Shown: positions 51,415-60,077 of the stretch, piece after piece | Layout of the letters: each line of letters opens with the position of its first letter | How positions within the stretch are numbered: the first letter of the stretch is position 1 | Assembly: GCA_964454685.1 (NCBI GenBank) | Contig: CAYVTZ010000006.1 | Span: forward strand, 1-64,000 | Length of the DNA stretch: 64,000 nt | Direction of reading: 5' to 3' | Origin: CAYVTZ01 sp964454685 | GTDB taxonomy: Bacteria > Bacillota > Clostridia > Christensenellales > Christensenellaceae | Program-made: the position numbers and the translations under genes | Notes under the pieces: generated by a model | Databases searched by the model: none | Told to the model about the DNA's origin: nothing | Seen by the model: the letters and a program-made list of their open reading frames with translations, nothing else

Positions 51415-52149
51415 TCAGCAGTACATCCCGCCATTCACAGACAACACCTGCCCCGTCACATACGATGCCGCATCGCTTGCAAGGTATGCTACGGTGTTGG
51501 CGATGTCGTCTACGGTGCCACCGCGCCCCAGCGGAATGCTGGCAAGCACGGCTTCCCGCGCTTTTTCGGGCATTGCGTCGGTCATGGGGGTTTCTACAAA
51601 TCCCGGCGCAACCGCGTTTACTGTGATACTGCGCGAACCCACTTCTTTTGCCAGGGACTTGGTAAAACCGATGATCCCCGCTTTGGAAGCGGCATAATTG
51701 GTTTGCCCGCCTTGTCCGGACAGCCCGACCACCGAGGCCATATTGATGATCTTGCCGCTACGCTGCTTCATCATATAGGAAATGGCATGGCGGCAGCAGT
51801 TGAACACGCTCTTGAGGTTGACGTTGATCACCGCGTCGAAATCATCTTCCTTCATACGCGCCAGCAGTCCGTCGCGCGTGATGCCTGCGTTATTGACGAG
51901 CACATCGATGCTCCCCATCTCCGCCGCAACTTGCTTCATCATGGTTTCCACTTGCGCAAAGTCAGAAACATCCGCTTTGATGGCGATTGCCTTGACTCCA
52001 TGCGCAGCGCATGCGTCGACTGCGCCTTGGTAGTCCTCCTCATCAAACAAGTAGTTGATGACGATGTCGTAGCCATCCTGCGCCAAACGCAGCGCCACTG
52101 CTTTGCCGATCCCGCGCGATGCGCCGGTTACGATTGCTGTTTTTGCCAT
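51415..52149 (-). CDS. fabG: 3-oxoacyl-ACP reductase
   Basis: A 244-residue short-chain dehydrogenase that reduces 3-oxoacyl-ACP with NADPH. TAIVTGASRGIGKAVA is the nucleotide-binding motif, VLVNNAGITRDGLL the NNAG motif, and the catalytic Ser, Tyr and Lys lie in INMASVVGLSG and YAASKAG. The protein ends SVNGGMYC, typical of FabG. GGGAGAACAC precedes the ATG. It is flanked upstream by a MITE-like element and downstream by the tandem array. Confidence 0.97.
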   Translation of the reverse strand: MAKTAIVTGASRGIGKAVALRLAQDGYDIVINYLFDEEDYQGAVDACAAHGVKAIAIKADVSDFAQVETMMKQVAAEMGSIDVLVNNAGITRDGLLARMKEDDFDAVINVNLKSVFNCCRHAISYMMKQRSGKIINMASVVGLSGQGGQTNYAASKAGIIGFTKSLAKEVGSRSITVNAVAPGFVETPMTDAMPEKAREAVLASIPLGRGGTVDDIANTVAYLASDAASYVTGQVLSVNGGMYC

Positions 52150-52231
52150 TTGTGTTCTCCCTTATCTTGTGATCCGACTATGATCGTCTCGGTTTTTGTT
52201 ATGATTCTTTCAGCGCCTGCATTGCGGCGCT

Positions 52232-52510
52232 ATAAGGTGAGGAGAGACGAACCCCACCGTTTCTCGCCGGATCTTTTCCCGCATTGCGGCGTTAAAGTCG
52301 CTCGGCTTAGCTACGGCTAAACCTCGTTGCTTTGCCTTGCACTGCGAAAAAATCTCTCGACGAGAAATCTTGAGACCTGAAACGCAGAGATTTTTGTTCC
52401 AGACAAGGCAGCCTCATTCCGAATAGCCTTCGCTATCCGGAATGAGGGTAACGCAGTATGGGACGAAAAGATCGCGTTTCAGACGGTGTGTTCGGCTCTG
52501 CTCACCTTAA
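52232..52510 (+). mobile_element. MITE-like element, copy 2 (fabD-fabG gap)
   Basis: A block of about 279 bp beginning TATAAGGTGAG and ending CTCACCTTAA, giving perfect 9-bp terminal inverted repeats (TAAGGTGAG / CTCACCTTA). It is related to 48774-49034 in opposite orientation. It contains a strong 34-nt hairpin CTCATTCCG...CGGAATGAG (52413-52446) and a second inverted repeat AAAATCTCT...AGAGATTTT. Its end supplies the last codons and the TGA of fabD (TTA AGG TGA). No coding frame lies within. Confidence 0.6.
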
Positions 52511-53401
52511 ACTTTCCGTATCCGAAATACTGCACACGGCAACTTCCTTGTCAATTTTCTTGACAAAGCCCGACAATGTACTCCCCGGCCCTACTTCCAC
52601 AAACCGCGTCACACCGTCCGCAATCATGTTACGTATGCTTTGCTCAAAAAGCACCGGACTTGCCGTTTGCTGCGCCAGTGTCTGTTGCATCGTCGCTTGC
52701 TCATAGGGCAGTGCCGTTTTATTGGCATAAATGGGAAACGCAGGTGATTTCAAATCCATCTCCGCAATTTCCTGCGCAATGTTTTGCGCCGCCTGCGCCA
52801 TGTGCGCCGAGTGGAATGCCCCACTCACCGGCAGCTTCATGCACTTGATTTTATTTTCTTTGCAATATGCCGCAAATTCTTCCAGCAGCGCCGCTTCCGC
52901 AGCAACCACCGTCTGTCCCGGGCAGTTGTAATTGACGGGTAAAATCATACCCTTGCTTTCAAATTCTCGGGTCAGCGCCAGCACCTCGTCCGATGTCTTG
53001 CCCAGCACCGCCGCCATGCCGCCCGCATTTTGCTCCGCCGCCTGCTGCATCCACTGCGCCCGTTTCAGTACCAGCGAAAACGCCTCCTCAAAGGAAAGCA
53101 TCCCCGACGCCGCAAGCGCCGCATATTCTCCCAGCGAAAATCCCGCGCCACAGTCCGGCTGAATGTCCTGCGTCAGCGCCGCATACGCCGCCATATCCAC
53201 CACGAATACCGCGGGCTGCGTGTTGATGGTCTGGTTCAGTTCGCTCTGTTCGCCGCTAAAGCATAAGTCAAGCAAACCGGGACGCATCGCCTCCGCACGG
53301 TCAAAAATCTGCTTCGCCGCTGCAATCTTGTCATACAGCGATTTGCCCATCCCAACTTTCTGTGCGCCCTGCCCCGCAAAAAGCACTGCTGTTTTTGCCA
53401 T
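52502..53401 (-). CDS. fabD: Malonyl-CoA:ACP transacylase
   Basis: A 299-residue acyltransferase that loads malonyl groups onto ACP. VLFAGQGAQKVGMG opens it; the nucleophile Ser89 lies in GFSLGEYAAL; SGAFHSAHM supplies the catalytic histidine, and QTVVAAE is preceded by the usual NYNCPGQ. The ATG at 53401 follows GGGAGGAAAC. Its last two codons and stop lie in the end of the MITE-like copy 2, so the native C-terminus may have been changed by one or two residues. Confidence 0.96.
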   Translation of the reverse strand: MAKTAVLFAGQGAQKVGMGKSLYDKIAAAKQIFDRAEAMRPGLLDLCFSGEQSELNQTINTQPAVFVVDMAAYAALTQDIQPDCGAGFSLGEYAALAASGMLSFEEAFSLVLKRAQWMQQAAEQNAGGMAAVLGKTSDEVLALTREFESKGMILPVNYNCPGQTVVAAEAALLEEFAAYCKENKIKCMKLPVSGAFHSAHMAQAAQNIAQEIAEMDLKSPAFPIYANKTALPYEQATMQQTLAQQTASPVLFEQSIRNMIADGVTRFVEVGPGSTLSGFVKKIDKEVAVCSISDTESLR

Positions 53402-53573
53402 GTTTCCTCCCTGCCAGTCCACAAACCGGAACATGCGTGTTCTGTCTTCGCTCAAGCTTTCGTGTTTTGCCCTGCAAAAAATACGCTCGCTTGCCGCCCA
53501 CCTTGGTACACAAAAACCTTCGGCGCAGCCCAGCCGCGCCAAAGTCCTTGCATCTTATGCCATCACGGGCATC

Positions 53574-53792
53574 TTATTTGTTATCCTCAATGAATTTCAC
53601 AAGGTCTGCAACCGTCTTGAGGTTTTCCGCATCTTCTACCGATACGTCAAATTCTTCCTCGATATCCATAACGATTTCCACCATGTCAAGCGAATCAATT
53701 TTCAAGCTCTCAAAGGAAGAATCCTCTTTGATGTCCGCTACGTCAATATCCATTTTCTCGCTGATGATTGCAGCAATCTTTTCAAAAATCAT
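53574..53792 (-). CDS. acpP: Acyl carrier protein
   Basis: A 72-residue acidic four-helix carrier. Ser34 in KIDSLDMVEIVM receives the 4'-phosphopantetheine arm. The protein carries the growing acyl chain between the Fab enzymes. GGATAAC precedes the ATG. It lies between fabH and fabD; in many clostridial operons fabK follows at this position but is missing here. Confidence 0.97.
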   Translation of the reverse strand: MIFEKIAAIISEKMDIDVADIKEDSSFESLKIDSLDMVEIVMDIEEEFDVSVEDAENLKTVADLVKFIEDNK

Positions 53793-53852
53793 GTTCGTTA
53801 TCCTCCGATAATTATATTTTATTTTTATATGCGAAGCGCCGCAGCGCCTTGC

Positions 53853-54794
53853 TCACCAGTGATAGACCGCGCACCCAAGCGTCAGTCCGCCACCAAATCC
53901 GACCATCATAATCTTCTGTCCGGATTTCAGCAGCCCGTTGCGATTCATCGCATCCAGCACCAACGGCACACTCGCCGCCGATGTGTTCGCAGTATCTTCA
54001 ATATTGGAATAAAATTTCTCCATGGGTACGCCCATGCGTTTGGAAATGGTCTGCAAGATGCGAATGTTCGCCTGATGCATCACAAACCAGTCAAAATCGG
54101 ACGGCTGGACGTTCGTCGCCTCCATCGCTGCGTTCATCACACGCTCGGTTTCGCGTGTCGCAAAGATATAAACTTCCTTGCCCTTGAGCGAAACATACGA
54201 CGGCACATGTTCCCCGTCCGCCTTGGTGTTCATACCGTTGATCTCAATGGTATGATCCACGTCCGGCTGTGATTCGATTTCAAAGTATTTCATCTGATCG
54301 CCACGCGTAATCACCACCGCGCCCGCACCGTCCCCAAACAGGATGCAGCTTGCACGATCCTCAAAATTCATGAAGCGGGAAAGCGTCTCAGATCCGATCA
54401 CCAAAAACGGCTTTTCACCAATCATGCAACTCGCCACTTTCAGCGCGTACATGAATCCGGTACATGCCGCATTCACATCAAACGCGATACAACTCGGAAT
54501 TTCCAGTCTGCGCTGCAACTGCGCCGCCACAGACGGCACGCCCATCTCGTTGGTCACCGTCGCTACGATGATGCCGCCAAGCTGCTCCTTGGTGATACCC
54601 GCATTTTCCATCGCGCGCTGTGCCGCAATTTCACAAAAGTCCACGTTCCACTGACCATCGGTAAAGTGCCTGCGCTTGATGCCCGTGCGCGTCACGATCC
54701 ATTCGTCTGTGGTGTCGATGTATTTTTCAAAGTCCTGGTTGGTCATCAACCGTTCAGGCAGATAGCTGCCCGTTCCCATGATGCGAATACTCAT
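53853..54794 (-). CDS. fabH: Beta-ketoacyl-ACP synthase III
   Basis: A 313-residue enzyme that starts fatty acid synthesis by joining acetyl-CoA and malonyl-ACP. Cys111 in DVNAACTGFMYAL is the nucleophile; His and Asn lie in FVMHQANIRIL and EDTANTSAASVP. The C-terminal MMVGFGGGLTLGCAVY is typical. GGAGGAAGC precedes the ATG at 54794. It is the first gene of the operon; no FabT or FapR gene precedes it. Confidence 0.97.
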   Translation of the reverse strand: MSIRIMGTGSYLPERLMTNQDFEKYIDTTDEWIVTRTGIKRRHFTDGQWNVDFCEIAAQRAMENAGITKEQLGGIIVATVTNEMGVPSVAAQLQRRLEIPSCIAFDVNAACTGFMYALKVASCMIGEKPFLVIGSETLSRFMNFEDRASCILFGDGAGAVVITRGDQMKYFEIESQPDVDHTIEINGMNTKADGEHVPSYVSLKGKEVYIFATRETERVMNAAMEATNVQPSDFDWFVMHQANIRILQTISKRMGVPMEKFYSNIEDTANTSAASVPLVLDAMNRNGLLKSGQKIMMVGFGGGLTLGCAVYHW

Positions 54795-54918
54795 GCTTCC
54801 TCCGTTCTCTCGCATGCACCCGCGCTTTCACGCGCCGGCCCTGCGCAAATCAATTTCATGCCGTGCCGTCCAAAAGACCGATGTTATGCCGCACCACATA
54901 AAATTCATTCGTTCTAAC

Positions 54919-54947
54919 ATCATATTCCAAAACCACGCACTTGTCAA
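54919..54947 (-). promoter_or_regulatory. Promoter of the fatty acid synthesis operon
   Basis: On the minus strand a perfect TTGACA (54942-54947) and TATGAT (54919-54924) are 17 bp apart, with the fabH start about 125 bp downstream. No FapR (TTAGTACC-like) or FabT palindrome was recognised. The AT-rich stretch 54948-55126 behind it contains no gene. Confidence 0.75.
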
Positions 54948-55126
54948 CCAAACAAAAACACACAACATCATTTTTTTTGCGAAATTGTGCGTTTTCGGCT
55001 AAAAATTCACGAATATTCGCTTAAAATATGTGCTTCACATCTGTTTTTCTGTCCATTTCAGCAGTTTTTTTTACTTCAAAATGCATTGCTTAATTGTTTA
55101 TTTTCTATGTTATTATAGATTATTTT

Positions 55127-56254
55127 CTAATTTAGCGTGATGGGGATGTCCACCTCATACTGCCCGTCTCGTAAAGTCAACCGAAATTCCCGTACCGCCG
55201 GGTCGGGCAGCGGAACCTCCACCACATAACGCCATCCCTGCGCCGCCAAGTCCCGGCTCACATCGCTCAGGGTAGCACTCGGAATGCTCTCCTTGCCTGT
55301 ATACACCTCAACTGTGATCCGCGATAGCTCCCCTTCCACTAAAAATTCAATCTCCAACGCGCTCGGTTTGCTGCGGATGCTCTGCACATACACCGCATGA
55401 TCTCCAATCATGTAGTCCAAACGAGCCGGCTTTGTTTCCTGTGCAGACCCCACTCCCGCAATCAACGGCACATCAATTTGTACATATCCCGCCGCCTCGT
55501 ACTGATAGTGCTTCCCGTATTCCCCTTCGTGTATCAACTCGTAAGGGGTGCCGTCTGCGGTCAGCATATCAGGAATGCTCTCGCGGCTCTTTCCCTCGGC
55601 CTGTAGCACCGATACGTCACAAAACAGCAGGAAAACCGAAATCTCCTCCACCCACGGCTGCACATCCAGCGCAAAAGTCTGAAAAAGCGCTCCCCCCTCC
55701 CGCTTGATCTCAATCAGCCGCGGTACAAATTCATAGTATGCAGAATCCCCGACGCGGCATTTTGCGGGCGCGAGCAGCACTCGATATGCACCGCCTTGTT
55801 TCGCAACCGCATGCAGCTCGCTTTGCAGAAGAACGCCTGTGCGTTCCGGTTCCACTCGCGTCGTAAAATACACCGTTTCGCCATCATGCATGACGCTTGT
55901 CATTTGTACGGTTCCCAGCTCCTCTACCCACGCGCCGCGCTCGCTCAACGCCGTGCGCCGCACCCGCTGCTCAGGTAATACCTGCACCACCGTTCCTTCC
56001 AGCGCAAGACGCGCGGACTCCGGTGTCGCCAAATACGTCGCAATCGATTGGAAAAACCGGGAAATCCCCGCCCTCACCGGTGGCGCCAGTACCACAACCA
56101 TGCACAGCACCGCCATGCACGCCGCCACAGCAAACCGCAGACGTGGCCTTCGCCGGTTCGAGCGTTCCAGTGCGCGATCCCAAATCGACTGTTGATTTTC
56201 GTCTTCAAAAAACGACGGCTGTTTCGCCTGTTCAAGCCAGTCATTCACATTCAT
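55127..56254 (-). CDS. DUF4179-like membrane protein, probable anti-sigma partner
   Basis: A 375-residue protein with a 40-residue basic cytoplasmic start (NRRRPRLR), one membrane helix (about 41-60, VAACMAVLCMVVVLAPP) and a large extracellular part of beta-strand character with RFFQSIATYLATPES just outside the membrane. This layout and its place overlapping a sigma factor gene by 14 bp match DUF4179-type anti-sigma or sigma-associated proteins of Clostridia. It probably senses an envelope signal and holds the sigma factor inactive; that role is inferred from context. Confidence 0.75.
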   Translation of the reverse strand: MNVNDWLEQAKQPSFFEDENQQSIWDRALERSNRRRPRLRFAVAACMAVLCMVVVLAPPVRAGISRFFQSIATYLATPESARLALEGTVVQVLPEQRVRRTALSERGAWVEELGTVQMTSVMHDGETVYFTTRVEPERTGVLLQSELHAVAKQGGAYRVLLAPAKCRVGDSAYYEFVPRLIEIKREGGALFQTFALDVQPWVEEISVFLLFCDVSVLQAEGKSRESIPDMLTADGTPYELIHEGEYGKHYQYEAAGYVQIDVPLIAGVGSAQETKPARLDYMIGDHAVYVQSIRSKPSALEIEFLVEGELSRITVEVYTGKESIPSATLSDVSRDLAAQGWRYVVEVPLPDPAVREFRLTLRDGQYEVDIPITLN

Positions 56255-56741
56255 CTGCCGTCACCTCCTGCGCGTATGTTTCGCGCAGCTTCGCCCTGCC
56301 CCGCGAGATTCTTTGCTTCACCGCATCCACACGAATCCCCAGCATCTGCGCAATTTCAAGATGCGTAAACCCAGCATAATAATGCAGCTTCAAGGGAATG
56401 GCTAACTTTGCAGACAGCGCCTCCAGCTTCTTCATCAAATCCAACGCAGTTTCCCTCTCCGGCGCGCTCGTGTCGTAACGCGCATCCAAATAAGGTTGAT
56501 ATTCATATTCTATCTTGCGCTTGCCTACGATTCTTTTTGCCTCGTTTACTGTAATTTTAAGAAAGAGCGCCTCTGCCTGCGGGCGCAGTTTTCCCCGCTG
56601 CTCCAGCCGAATCAGGCGTATCAACGCTTCGGATACGGCATCCTCTGCCAGCTGCCGGTTCATGCAAATAGACTTCGCCGCGCCATACGCCCTGCGAAAC
56701 GCAGTTTGATATAATCGTTCGGTTTCCCATAACGGCTGCAT
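56241..56741 (-). CDS. ECF-like RNA polymerase sigma factor
   Basis: A 166-residue sigma-70 family protein with region 2 (LYQTAFRRAYGAAKSICMNRQLAEDAVSEAL as a segment, about residues 10-45) and region 4 (LHYYAGFTHLEIAQMLGIR, then VDAVKQRISRGRAKL, about 115-155). It lacks region 3, as ECF factors do. GGGGGGAG precedes the ATG at 56741. The end overlaps the DUF4179 gene, the usual arrangement for a sigma and its membrane regulator. Its target promoters are unknown. Confidence 0.88.
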   Translation of the reverse strand: MQPLWETERLYQTAFRRAYGAAKSICMNRQLAEDAVSEALIRLIRLEQRGKLRPQAEALFLKITVNEAKRIVGKRKIEYEYQPYLDARYDTSAPERETALDLMKKLEALSAKLAIPLKLHYYAGFTHLEIAQMLGIRVDAVKQRISRGRAKLRETYAQEVTADECE

Positions 56742-56829
56742 CGCACACTCCCCCCTTCTACTATATTCTACCCCGTAACACCGCAAAAGGTGACATAAAA
56801 AATCCCGCACCATTGTAATCTCAAGATAC

Positions 56830-56857
56830 AAAAAAAGAGGCGCACCATCGTCGCCTC
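56830..56857 (-). terminator. Rho-independent terminator of the aconitase gene
   Basis: GAGGCG and CGCCTC pair around a 9-nt loop; on the minus strand seven T residues follow. It lies about 22 bp after the aconitase stop. Confidence 0.85.
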
Positions 56858-56878
56858 CTCTCTCACATCAGCACAATC

Positions 56879-58813
56879 TTATTTCGCGTTTTCTCTGGTA
56901 TAGTTCAGCAGCCCGCCCGCCGCTAAAATCTCTTTGAGTCGCTCTGATACGTCCAGACACACTTCAAACTGTGTGCCTTTCGTAACATTCTGAACCACAA
57001 AGGTATCCTTGTTTAGAACGTTCGCGCGTGCGTCCTCAATGCACAGGACATCCCCCTGCGCGATACTGTCATAGTCCGCCTCGTTCACAAACACCAACGG
57101 CAAAATCCCGCTGTTTACAAGGTTCGCCATGTGAATGCGCGCAAAGCTCTTAACGATCACCGCTTTCACGCCAAGGTAGAGCGGCACCAGCGCCGCATGC
57201 TCGCGCGAGGAACCCTGCCCGTAATTTTGCCCTGCCACCAAGATGGATTTCCCTGCCTCTTTTGCACGCGCAGGGAAGGTCTCGTCCACCGGTGCCAGAC
57301 AGTGCTCGGACAAATACGGAATATTAGAGCGATACGGCAGCAGCTTCGCATTGGATGGCATGATATGATCCGTCGTGATGTTGTCTTCCATTTTGAGCAT
57401 CACTTCCGCTTCCACCGTGTCGCCCAGCGCAACATTGATGGGGAATTCTTTGATGTTCGGGCCGCGCACCACCTCCACTTCCGCGGCGCTTGCCGCCGGT
57501 GGTGTAATCATGTTGTCGTGGATCACAAACTGCTGCGGCATTTCGATGTTCAAAATGCTCAAATCAGAAAGTGTACGCGGATCGGTCAGCTCACCCGCAA
57601 TCGCGGAAGCCGCCGCCACCTCCGGGCTGACCAAATAAACGCTCGCGCTCTTGGTTCCGCTTCTGCCGAAGAAGTTGCGGTTGAACGTGCGCAGCGAAAC
57701 CGCATCCGTCGCCGGAGATTGCCCCATGCCGATGCACGGGCCGCAAGCACATTCCAAAATACGCGCACCCGCGTCAATCATATCAGCCAGCGCGCCGTTT
57801 TGCGCCAGCATGTTCATCACCTGTTTCGATCCGGGGGAAATGGTCAGGCTCACGTGCGGCGCAACGCTCTTGCCCTTTAAGATCGCCGCCGTGCGCATCA
57901 GATCCAGATAGGATGCGTTTGTACAGCTACCGATGCAAACCTGGTCCACTTTTATTTTGCCGATCTGATTCACCGTCTGCACACTGTCCGGGCTGTGCGG
58001 CATTGCCGCCATCGGCTCAAGCTGTGCAAGGTCAATCACGATATGTTCGTCATATTGCGCGTCCGCATCCGCTGCCAGCGGGGTAAAGTCCGCTTCTCTG
58101 CCTTGTGCCTTCAGGAATGCGCGCGTGGTCTCGTCGCTGGGAAAGATAGATGTTGTCGCACCCAGCTCAGCACCCATATTGGTAATGGTCGCGCGTTCGG
58201 GTACGCTCAAATGCTGTACGCCCTCGCCGGTATATTCAATAATCTTGCCCACGCCGCCTTTAACGGTCAAACGCCTTAAGACCTCTAAGATCACGTCCTT
58301 CGCCGCAACACCGGGGGAAAGCTTTCCCTTCAACTCCACATTGACAAACTTAGGGCAGTTTAGATAATATGCGCCGCCGCCCATCGCCACCGCAACATCC
58401 AGCCCGCCCGCGCCAATCGCGATCATGCCGATGCCGCCGCCCGTGGGCGTGTGACTGTCCGAACCCAGCAGCGTCGCACCCGGAACGCCAAACCGTTCGA
58501 GATTCACCTGATGGCAGATCCCGTTGCCGGGGCGCGATGCAAAAATCCCATGTTTTTTCGCCACGCTCATGATGTAGTTGTGGTCGTCCGCATTCTCAAA
58601 TCCGCTTTGCAGCGTGTTATGGTCAATATACGCAACGGATTTTTTGGTTTTTACGCGGTCAATACCCATCGCCTCAAATTGCAAATATGCCATGGTTCCC
58701 GTCGAATCCTGCGTCAAGGTGTAGTCGATTTTAATGGAAATCTCCTGCCCTGCCATCATCTCGCCGGACACCAAATGTTGCTCCAAAATTTTATACCCCA
58801 GTGGTTTTCCCAT
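56879..58813 (-). CDS. acn: Aconitate hydratase
   Basis: A 644-residue 4Fe-4S enzyme of the shorter aconitase type found in Clostridia, isomerising citrate to isocitrate. The cluster cysteines lie in QVCIGSCTNASY and ECACGPCIGMGQSP; LGSDSHTPTGGGIGM and GQNYGQGSSREHAALVP are substrate-binding segments. The swivel domain is fused at the C-terminus. It can serve oxidative or glutamate-forming citrate metabolism; no citrate synthase or isocitrate dehydrogenase is in the window. GGAGG precedes the ATG at 58813. Confidence 0.95.
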   Translation of the reverse strand: MGKPLGYKILEQHLVSGEMMAGQEISIKIDYTLTQDSTGTMAYLQFEAMGIDRVKTKKSVAYIDHNTLQSGFENADDHNYIMSVAKKHGIFASRPGNGICHQVNLERFGVPGATLLGSDSHTPTGGGIGMIAIGAGGLDVAVAMGGGAYYLNCPKFVNVELKGKLSPGVAAKDVILEVLRRLTVKGGVGKIIEYTGEGVQHLSVPERATITNMGAELGATTSIFPSDETTRAFLKAQGREADFTPLAADADAQYDEHIVIDLAQLEPMAAMPHSPDSVQTVNQIGKIKVDQVCIGSCTNASYLDLMRTAAILKGKSVAPHVSLTISPGSKQVMNMLAQNGALADMIDAGARILECACGPCIGMGQSPATDAVSLRTFNRNFFGRSGTKSASVYLVSPEVAAASAIAGELTDPRTLSDLSILNIEMPQQFVIHDNMITPPAASAAEVEVVRGPNIKEFPINVALGDTVEAEVMLKMEDNITTDHIMPSNAKLLPYRSNIPYLSEHCLAPVDETFPARAKEAGKSILVAGQNYGQGSSREHAALVPLYLGVKAVIVKSFARIHMANLVNSGILPLVFVNEADYDSIAQGDVLCIEDARANVLNKDTFVVQNVTKGTQFEVCLDVSERLKEILAAGGLLNYTRENAK

Positions 58814-58888
58814 AGTCCGTATCCTCCATATCATAATCTATAACACTTCTATTTTACCGTTCTCCGCATTTTTTTTCAATGATTTCTT

Positions 58889-58917
58889 TTGCTCCGTGCT
58901 CATGACTGTGTTACAAT
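58889..58917 (+). promoter_or_regulatory. Sigma-A promoter of the small-protein/GNAT operon
   Basis: TTGCTC (58889-58894) and TACAAT (58912-58917) are 17 bp apart on the plus strand, divergent from the aconitase gene. Confidence 0.6.
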
Positions 58918-58971
58918 AATGGAGCGAATCTATATGAAAGGTACCGAGGCATGCCTTCGGACGGTCTGAGA

Positions 58972-59241
58972 ATGATAAAGTTTTGGGCAAAATTACTCCG
59001 TAACGGCAAAATACTGCGCAGCGATACCTACGACTCCGCGTGCAGCGATTTTTCGGACGCGCTGCTGGACGCGCTGACGCACTTTTGCAAGCAGTTTGAC
59101 ATCGAAACGCCTATGTGGTCCACCCAGCACACCAAGCAAATGGGCATGTTCCGCAAGGCTGTGTTTCGCAAGGACGATTTTATCGATCAATTCGCCTTCG
59201 ACCGCTTTGAATTGCAAATTCTGGAGGATGAAAAGAAATGA
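58972..59241 (+). CDS. Small conserved hypothetical protein
   Basis: An 89-residue soluble protein starting MIKFWAKLLRNGKILRSD, with a strand-helix pattern and an acidic end (LQILEDEKK). Similar small proteins occur in Clostridia without known function. An ATG seven codons upstream (58951) is an alternative start with GAGG very close to it; 58972 is chosen because the FWAK start is the conserved beginning as I recall it. The stop overlaps the GNAT gene start (ATGA), so the two are coupled. Confidence 0.6.
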   Translation: MIKFWAKLLRNGKILRSDTYDSACSDFSDALLDALTHFCKQFDIETPMWSTQHTKQMGMFRKAVFRKDDFIDQFAFDRFELQILEDEKK

Positions 59242-59744
59242 ACATTCGTCCTTGGCGCGCGCAAGACGTACCCGACCTCGCTTTGGCTCTCAACAATCCC
59301 AAGGTGCAAGATAACCTGCGCGACGGCATCCCCTACCCCTATACCGAGCAGGATGCGCTGGAGTTTATTACATCCATGCAACATGCAGATCCGCAGAACA
59401 CGTTTGCCTTTGCAATCACGCAGGATGATCGCGCCATCGGCAGCATCGGCGTGTTCCGTAAGGACAACATCCACCGCCGTACCGCCGAGCTTGGCTATTA
59501 TATTGCCGAGCCATTTTGGGGGCAAGGTTTCGTTACCGAAGCGGTGCGCGCCATCTGCGCCCATGTGTTCGCGCAATCAGATATCCTGCGTATCTTTGCA
59601 GAACCGTTTGCGCACAACGCAGCTTCCTGTCGCGTGCTGGAAAAAGCAGGTTTCCTTTATGAAGGCACCCTGCGCAAAAACGCCATCAAAAACGGTTGCG
59701 TTCTGGACATGCGGCTTTATGCGCTGGTGAAGGAGGAAGGTTGA
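59238..59744 (+). CDS. GNAT family N-acetyltransferase (RimJ/RimL-like)
   Basis: A 168-residue acetyltransferase. IRPWRAQDVPDLALALNNPKV is typical of the RimJ/RimL group, and LGYYIAEPFWGQGFVTEAV contains the acetyl-CoA binding loop, followed by NAASCRVLEKAGFLYEG. It may acetylate a ribosomal protein N-terminus or a small molecule; the target is unknown. It overlaps the upstream small gene by four bases. Confidence 0.9.
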   Translation: MNIRPWRAQDVPDLALALNNPKVQDNLRDGIPYPYTEQDALEFITSMQHADPQNTFAFAITQDDRAIGSIGVFRKDNIHRRTAELGYYIAEPFWGQGFVTEAVRAICAHVFAQSDILRIFAEPFAHNAASCRVLEKAGFLYEGTLRKNAIKNGCVLDMRLYALVKEEG

Positions 59745-60017
59745 TGCTCGCCCGCCTCATCCTTCTTTCACATATTCTTTTCTCTTAGAAAAAAGTAAAC
59801 CAATTTGCCTATCATCATCCACCCCCACCCGTCATTCTGAGCGTAGCGAAAAATCTACTAACCCTCAGCATATACCACGGCGCGGCGCTCAGAGGCACAG
59901 TCGAAAAATCTCTCCCTTCTATATCATGCGTCCCGCGCATACCATAATTCTAAATTCTTCTTTTTTAATCTCACCACCGCATCCCCCCTCCCGTCAATGA
60001 AAATTTCTTTCCGTCCC
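59745..60017. other. Gene-free stretch with a dispersed-repeat-like motif
   Basis: No gene is seen. GTCATTCTGAGCGTAGCGAA at about 59833-59852 is an intergenic motif that I recall as common in many Firmicutes and other genomes. The rest is pyrimidine-rich and featureless up to the tetR promoter. Confidence 0.4.
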
Positions 60018-60046
60018 TTGACATTTAAATAACACCGTTATAAAAT
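60018..60046 (+). promoter_or_regulatory. Promoter and candidate operator of the TetR operon
   Basis: A perfect TTGACA (60018-60023) and TAAAAT (60041-60046) are 17 bp apart. ATAAC-ACC-GTTAT (60029-60041) is an inverted repeat within the spacer that reaches the -10, a likely TetR autorepression site. Confidence 0.7.
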
Positions 60047-60077
60047 AAAACCATATTACGGAATCGAGGTTACAACC

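Noticed and set aside
59833..59852. Mobile element from the GTCATTCTGAGCGTAGCGAA motif
   Set aside because: It is a short dispersed intergenic motif without inverted ends, duplication or coding capacity in this window.
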